From: Pseudomonas sp. FeN3W
GTDB taxonomy: Bacteria; Pseudomonadota; Gammaproteobacteria; Pseudomonadales; Pseudomonadaceae
Assembly: GCA_030263805.2 (NCBI GenBank)
Contig: CP136011.1
Span: 434,001-498,000, forward strand
Length of the DNA: 64,000 bases
Reading direction: 5' to 3'
Notes under the pieces: model-generated
Told to the model about the DNA's origin: nothing
Databases searched by the model: none
The model's input: the letters and a program-made list of their open reading frames with translations, nothing else
In this document: one piece after another, positions 62,229 through 64,000 of the stretch
How the letters are laid out: each line of letters starts with the position of its first letter
Numbering within the stretch: the stretch's first letter is position 1
Made by a program: the position numbers and the translations under genes

Positions 62229-63992
62229 TTATGGAGTGCTTGGGCTTGGGCTTGCACCGCCAAAGAGGTTTTGCAGCATCTTGAGCAGCTCTGAAACCAT
62301 TTTGGTTATGCTTTCCATTGCCTCCTTGCATTGGTTTGCAATCTCGGAAATGGCTTTGTTGTTCATAATTGAATCCCTGAACAGGCCTGCGGCTTTTTTC
62401 ATTTCTCGCCCGATGCCCTTGAGTCGTTCAGAGGCGCCTGGTTTGTTTGGGTTTTGTGCAATATTGCTTACCTCGTCGCCGAGGTTGTCCAGCGATTTCT
62501 TGTAGTCATTCCAGCTACCTGGTTTTGCGTCCAGTCCTTCGCGCGCCTGCTTGGTGGCTTCAAGTGCATCATTACCCCCATTATAAATGGTGTCGCCTCC
62601 CTGCCAGGAGAATCCGATTGAGGGCATCCCACCACCGCCTCCGCCACGTCTTGGCTTTTTCTGAATGGGTAGTTCACCTGGCTTCTTGCCTTTCTTGAGC
62701 CGGCGATTGAAGTCATTCAGCGGGTTGCGTGGTCTATTGCGACGCCTGTGCTCTGGCCCATCGATATCCATTTCTGCCACGTCTCTTCCGAGTGGGGGCG
62801 TTATCTGTCCGGTATGCTCGTTGTATTCCCTTCGCGCCCTGTGAGCCCTCGCGCGCCGTGCTTCGTCTTCCGTTGGCTCATCGTCACGCGATGACTCCAC
62901 CATGTGCTTGGCCTGCGCGATCTGCTGGTCAGACGTCAGCGCTGGCGCATGGAGCTTGAAGTCAATGATGTCCTCGTCAGGCTTCTGCTGCACTGCTGCC
63001 TGCTTGATGCTGTCGAGTATCGGCAGCACTTCGTCAGGATGAAATATCTCAACCTTTTCATTATTCAGGACGAGGTAGTAATTGCCTGTCCCATCGTTGA
63101 GCGGCTCGATTCTGGCTGGAAAGTTAAGCTTCTTAAGCAGGCCATCACTCATTTCATCGCGAACGGCTTCGGCAAAAAGAATTGGGATATCCTCCCTGCG
63201 CATGCGGGCCAGCTCGCCACGGTTGATACCTGACATGAAGTAGTCACGCAGGATCCAGTCCTGAATGGCGCAAAATCGCTCAGGGATCAGCGGCCACTGG
63301 TTCGCAAGAAAGTCGTCACGCAACATGGCGAAGCGGGCCTTATTGTACAGTTTTTTAGAAACCAGGTTTGGCCGCATTTTCTTGAGCTCATCCTCTGTGG
63401 GCTCATCGTTCGAACAGCTCTTGAAGCTGTCGTGTCCGATGTAAACCTTTGCCCAATGCGAATCATCACGCATGTGGCGATTCATTTCCATATCCCACGT
63501 CATGCCTCTTGAACCCATGTTTTCATCACAGGCGTGAAATGCCGCAGGGTCACTCAGAAACTCATGACTTACGTACTTCTCTTTGGCTATCGCCAATTTC
63601 TCACGCTCATCTTGTTTGAGCATTTCTATTTTTTGCAGGATGGTCTGCGATTCAAAACTGGATTCGAACTCATCATTGAACGCCTTGAGTTCATGATCGT
63701 TATCATCAAGGGTGATGTTATTCAGCTTGGCCTGCTCGATAGTTCGCTGGGTTTCCTCAGGGCTCATACCTTCGCTGCCGCACACCTTGTCAACCAGCTC
63801 AAAGAATCGCTCCGAGACCTCTGACTCCATGAACCGATCTTTCCACAACAGGTTGTGCTTGAATCGCAGCTCCTCGATGGTCTTTCGATTGTCAGGCACC
63901 TCGCCAGGCGCGGCCATCATTCTGGCCATGTGCTCGCGGCACTCTTCTTTTCTGTCCTGTGACCATGTTTCGAAATGCAGGTTATCCACCAC
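62229..63992 (-). CDS. Large protein with glycine-rich linker, possibly cut by window edge
   Basis: The frame is open to the window edge; the first possible start is a GTG at 63992, so the N terminus may be missing. The visible 587 residues are hydrophilic. They have a helical N-terminal region with an HEFLSDPAAFHACDEN segment, charge-rich helices, then an RRNRPRNP-type basic segment and an RRGGGGGG hinge at about 460, followed by a helical C terminus (MKKAAGLFRDSIMNN). No known family is recognised. Its position beside IS and transfer genes hints at plasmid mobilisation, but this is unsupported. Confidence 0.6.
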   Translation of the reverse strand: MVDNLHFETWSQDRKEECREHMARMMAAPGEVPDNRKTIEELRFKHNLLWKDRFMESEVSERFFELVDKVCGSEGMSPEETQRTIEQAKLNNITLDDNDHELKAFNDEFESSFESQTILQKIEMLKQDEREKLAIAKEKYVSHEFLSDPAAFHACDENMGSRGMTWDMEMNRHMRDDSHWAKVYIGHDSFKSCSNDEPTEDELKKMRPNLVSKKLYNKARFAMLRDDFLANQWPLIPERFCAIQDWILRDYFMSGINRGELARMRREDIPILFAEAVRDEMSDGLLKKLNFPARIEPLNDGTGNYYLVLNNEKVEIFHPDEVLPILDSIKQAAVQQKPDEDIIDFKLHAPALTSDQQIAQAKHMVESSRDDEPTEDEARRARAHRARREYNEHTGQITPPLGRDVAEMDIDGPEHRRRNRPRNPLNDFNRRLKKGKKPGELPIQKKPRRGGGGGGMPSIGFSWQGGDTIYNGGNDALEATKQAREGLDAKPGSWNDYKKSLDNLGDEVSNIAQNPNKPGASERLKGIGREMKKAAGLFRDSIMNNKAISEIANQCKEAMESITKMVSELLKMLQNLFGGASPSPSTP

Positions 63993-64000
63993 ATAAGGTG

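Noticed and set aside
1..64000. tRNA, rRNA or known riboswitch
   Set aside because: None was recognised by eye in the intergenic gaps I read; a covariance-model scan (tRNAscan, Rfam) would be decisive.

Overview
The window reads as part of a large plasmid (megaplasmid) from a gammaproteobacterium, most likely Pseudomonas or a close relative. The sequence shows a putative iteron-binding replication initiator beside a very large iteron field with DnaA boxes, a thin-pilus (type IVb/R64-like) assembly cluster, three IS200/IS605-family elements, and no ribosomal or central metabolic genes. The host call is inference, based on the Pseudomonas-like ErpA and the two-ATP-cone NrdA.

Layout. Positions 1-5,018 hold a pilus operon: two related pilin-like proteins, a PilQ/PilB-type ATPase, a PilR/PilC-type membrane protein and two unknowns. 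Positions 5,071-11,325 hold RecQ, a tail-anchored coiled-coil protein, a small membrane protein and a RecD2-like helicase. Next come a degenerate SNase-like exported protein (11,403), a class I ribonucleotide reductase large subunit (12,156) and the replication initiator on the minus strand (14,847-15,998). From about 15,970 to 20,835 there are about 50 copies of an iteron built on TTGCACGG, with DnaA boxes, split by an IS605-type element. RecJ, a guanylate-kinase-like protein and a nucleotidyltransferase-like protein follow, then an ankyrin protein and a primase-polymerase-like protein on the minus strand. Positions 28,557-30,889 carry a HAD nucleotidase, a 49-residue membrane peptide, a DsbC-like protein and another pilin-like protein.

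Positions 30,933-44,616 form a private replication set: DnaQ, DnaB, DnaE, ErpA, DnaG and RecG, with a sigma-region-4-like regulator and two unknown proteins between them. Positions 44,923-49,928 hold unknown genes, an EAL-domain protein and an IS1341-type element that cuts a 67-residue gene in two. Positions 49,941-53,912 (minus) hold topoisomerase III, a lytic transglycosylase, a DUF1064 nuclease-like protein and a zinc-ribbon protein. Positions 54,073-59,821 (plus) hold a UvrD/Rep helicase and then an operon with a coiled-coil protein, a Rad50/SbcC-like ATPase whose halves are in swapped order, a degenerate Mre11/SbcD-like protein and a DUF5710 protein. The window ends with a third IS605-type element and two minus-strand genes I do not recognise.

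Taken together, the window encodes much of a replication and recombination apparatus (polymerase III alpha and epsilon, helicase, primase, topoisomerase, RecQ/RecG/RecJ/RecD2/UvrD, nucleotide reductase). No sliding clamp, clamp loader, SSB or NrdB is visible, so the host probably supplies these. The most novel-looking items are the permuted Rad50 plus degenerate Mre11 operon with its palindromic promoter, the size and geometry of the iteron field, and the NrdA lacking its C-terminal CxxC.
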